Positions 62,631 through 64,000 of a DNA stretch of 64,000 bases are shown here, one piece after another. The notes under the pieces were generated by a model, which did not search any database, was not told the origin of the DNA, and was given only the letters and a program-made list of their open reading frames with translations. Where the stretch lies: assembly GCA_014584295.1 (NCBI GenBank), contig JACTNC010000039.1, forward strand, positions 37,496-101,495, written 5' to 3'. The translations under genes were made by a program, and so were the position numbers. The first letter of the stretch is position 1. Each line of letters opens with the position of its first letter. The DNA is from Verrucomicrobiota bacterium (GTDB lineage: Bacteria; Verrucomicrobiota; Verrucomicrobiia; Opitutales; Opitutaceae).

Positions 62631-63776
62631 ATGCAAGCCAAGCTCTCCGCGTTGTTCCAAGCCACCTTTGGTCGCCAGCCGGAGGTCATCGCTCGCGCCC
62701 CCGGCCGGATCGAGTTCATCGGAAATCATACCGACTACAACGGAGGCACGGTTCTGGGGGCTGCGATTGATCGGAACGTCTGGGTTGCAATTGCCAAGAA
62801 TCTTGGCCCGACCCGACGGTTCTACAGCGAATTCAGCGGCAATATCACCGTCCTGTCCTCATCCGGTCTTCCGAAGCAGGGCGGCCGCGAGCAGTGGGTG
62901 AACTATCCCTTGGGTGTGCTGGCTGCAATGCCGGTATTCGGTTTGCGAGTACCCAACGGATTTGACCTCGCCGTAATTTCGGATCTTCCAGCCGGTGCAG
63001 GTTTGTCCAGCAGTGCAGCACTCGAAATCGCCTCAACCCTGGCGTTCCTTGCGATCACGAGCCAGGAGGCTCCTCGCGAGACGATCGTCACGGTGGGTCG
63101 ACACGCGGAAAATCATTTTGTCGGAGTGCCCTGCGGCATACTCGATCAGGGAGTTTCGGGGTTTGGACGAAAGGACGCGCTCGTCTTCATCGACTGTCGC
63201 GGTCCCCGCTTTGAAACGGTGCCACTGCCGCCGTCTGCGAACTTTTGGGTGTTCAACACGCACTCCAAACATGCGCTAGTGGATGGGCTCTATGCCGAAC
63301 GCCACCGCGAGTGCATGGAGGCGGCGAAAACCCTCGGCGTCGGGCAACTCGTGGATATCTCTGCTCGAGATCTGGCATTGCGGGAAGACGAACTCGATCC
63401 GGTCGTTTTTCGGCGGGCAAGGCACGTTGTGGAGGAAATTGCGCGTGTGGGAGAGGCCGTTGGCGCCCTGGGGCAGGGAGATCTGGCTGCCGTTGGGCGC
63501 CTGCTGACGGCATCCCATGCCAGTTCGAAAATCCTGTTCGAAAACAGTACGCCTGAGCTCGATTTCCTGGTCGAGGAGCTGTCACACCGCCGATGGGTCT
63601 ATGGTGCACGCCTGACGGGTGGAGGTTTTGGAGGTGCGGTCATGGCCTTGACGGCACCGGATTTCGACGCCGGACAGGCTGATGAAGTGGTTTCAAGCTA
63701 TGCTCGTAGATTCAAGGCTCGTCCGGAATACCTTCATCTTAAGACGGGTGCCGGAGCTTCTGTGGAGCCAAGTTAA
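62631..63776 (+). CDS. galK: Galactokinase (GHMP kinase)
   Basis: 381 residues, the normal size. RAPGRIEFIGNHTDYNGGTVLGAAID is the galactokinase signature (NHTDYNGG instead of the more common EHTDYNDG), GAGLSSSAALEIAST the ATP loop, and ARLTGGGFGGAVMAL motif 3. VPCGILDQGVSGFG provides the catalytic Asp. It phosphorylates galactose in the Leloir pathway; no galT, galE or galM lies in the window. Shares the 142-base divergent promoter region with eda. Confidence 0.93.
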   Translation: MQAKLSALFQATFGRQPEVIARAPGRIEFIGNHTDYNGGTVLGAAIDRNVWVAIAKNLGPTRRFYSEFSGNITVLSSSGLPKQGGREQWVNYPLGVLAAMPVFGLRVPNGFDLAVISDLPAGAGLSSSAALEIASTLAFLAITSQEAPRETIVTVGRHAENHFVGVPCGILDQGVSGFGRKDALVFIDCRGPRFETVPLPPSANFWVFNTHSKHALVDGLYAERHRECMEAAKTLGVGQLVDISARDLALREDELDPVVFRRARHVVEEIARVGEAVGALGQGDLAAVGRLLTASHASSKILFENSTPELDFLVEELSHRRWVYGARLTGGGFGGAVMALTAPDFDAGQADEVVSSYARRFKARPEYLHLKTGAGASVEPS

Positions 63777-63800
63777 TAATGCCGTCTGGAGGCTGTAGTT

Positions 63801-64000
63801 TTAGAATTGCATCTGAACCTGGCGGCTCCTGATCGTGATATCCCACTCGCGGGTTAATTCCGCCGGATAGCGTGCCGATGTGGACCCAATCCATGCCATT
63901 GATCCTAAATTCCTCAGTTGAAGATGGGGTTTCACGCGGTGGGCATGGCAAAATCCGCGCCGCCTGGAGTTGATACAGGCATGATATTGTTGAACTGCGG
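63801..64000 (-). CDS. Possible 3' end of a minus-strand gene (partial, unresolved frame)
   Basis: Three minus frames are open at the edge. The one ending at TAA 63801 has a C-terminal stretch with G/C-biased third positions and alternating hydrophobic residues ending in Phe (RQVQMQF), a pattern seen at the end of outer-membrane barrel proteins. The frame ending at 63932 (ADFAMPTA) and another ending in the galK region cannot be excluded, and no family is recognised. The call is weak. Confidence 0.25.
   Translation of the reverse strand, partial: AVQQYHACINSRRRGFCHAHRVKPHLQLRNLGSMAWIGSTSARYPAELTREWDITIRSRQVQMQF

Noticed and set aside
1..64000. CRISPR arrays, insertion sequences, phage genes
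   Set aside because: No regularly spaced repeats, transposase, integrase or phage structural gene was recognised on either strand.

Overview
The window looks like a chromosomal segment of a moderately GC-rich Verrucomicrobiota bacterium, most likely of the Opitutales/Opitutaceae type. This is inferred from the gene content: a TonB-dependent receptor of the 'LDPFKV' type without a SusD partner, a PVC-type heme/propeller protein, DUF1080 and neutral-ceramidase-like proteins, several sulfatases, a fused SecDF and LPS genes (lpxK). I saw no insertion sequence, CRISPR array, prophage or rRNA.

Region 1 (1-26.3 kb) is an accessory sugar-catabolism locus. On the + strand it holds a formylglycine-generating-enzyme-like protein (5' end cut), a rhamnogalacturonan-acetylesterase-like SGNH hydrolase, a sulfatase, a TonB-dependent receptor, an SGNH-DUF1080 fusion, a ceramidase-like protein, a second sulfatase, a dienelactone-hydrolase-like protein, a Gfo/Idh/MocA dehydrogenase, a PIG-L deacetylase, a divergent NagB-like protein and an MFS permease. 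A minus-strand pair (DUF1080 then ceramidase-like) follows, then a PVC-type heme protein, a GntR and a DeoR regulator, a second Gfo/Idh/MocA enzyme and a PfkB kinase. No canonical glycoside hydrolase or polysaccharide lyase is visible. DUF1080 proteins plus NAD-type sugar dehydrogenases suggest an oxidative keto-sugar route for cleaving a decorated (acetylated, sulfated, possibly amino-sugar) glycan. The DUF1080-to-ceramidase-like gene order occurs twice with translational coupling.

Region 2 (26.4-44 kb) is mostly core: a TPMT-like methyltransferase, recN, class II fructose-bisphosphate aldolase, a type IA topoisomerase (topoisomerase III type), a class V aminotransferase, lpxK, speA, yajC, secDF, recJ, and a SatD-like plus DUF3307 pair bounded by a duplicated hairpin terminator.

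Region 3 (44-53.6 kb) is a nitrate-assimilation cluster on the minus strand: a DmsB-DmsC-like fused electron-transfer/anchor protein, a cytoplasmic molybdopterin nitrate reductase, a FocA/NirC channel, a NirA-like siroheme reductase and a CysJ-like flavoprotein. A divergent LysR regulator sits beside it. A 33-base motif with 26 identities occurs both in the LysR/DmsBC gap and in front of the nitrite channel, and probably co-regulates the cluster.

Region 4 (53.6-64 kb) holds tRNA-Arg(ACG), a GspB-like/ExeA-like pair, ftsB, a UDP-sugar pyrophosphorylase, a phosphohexomutase, menC-menE, a KDPG-aldolase-type gene, galK and an unresolved partial minus-strand reading frame at the right edge.
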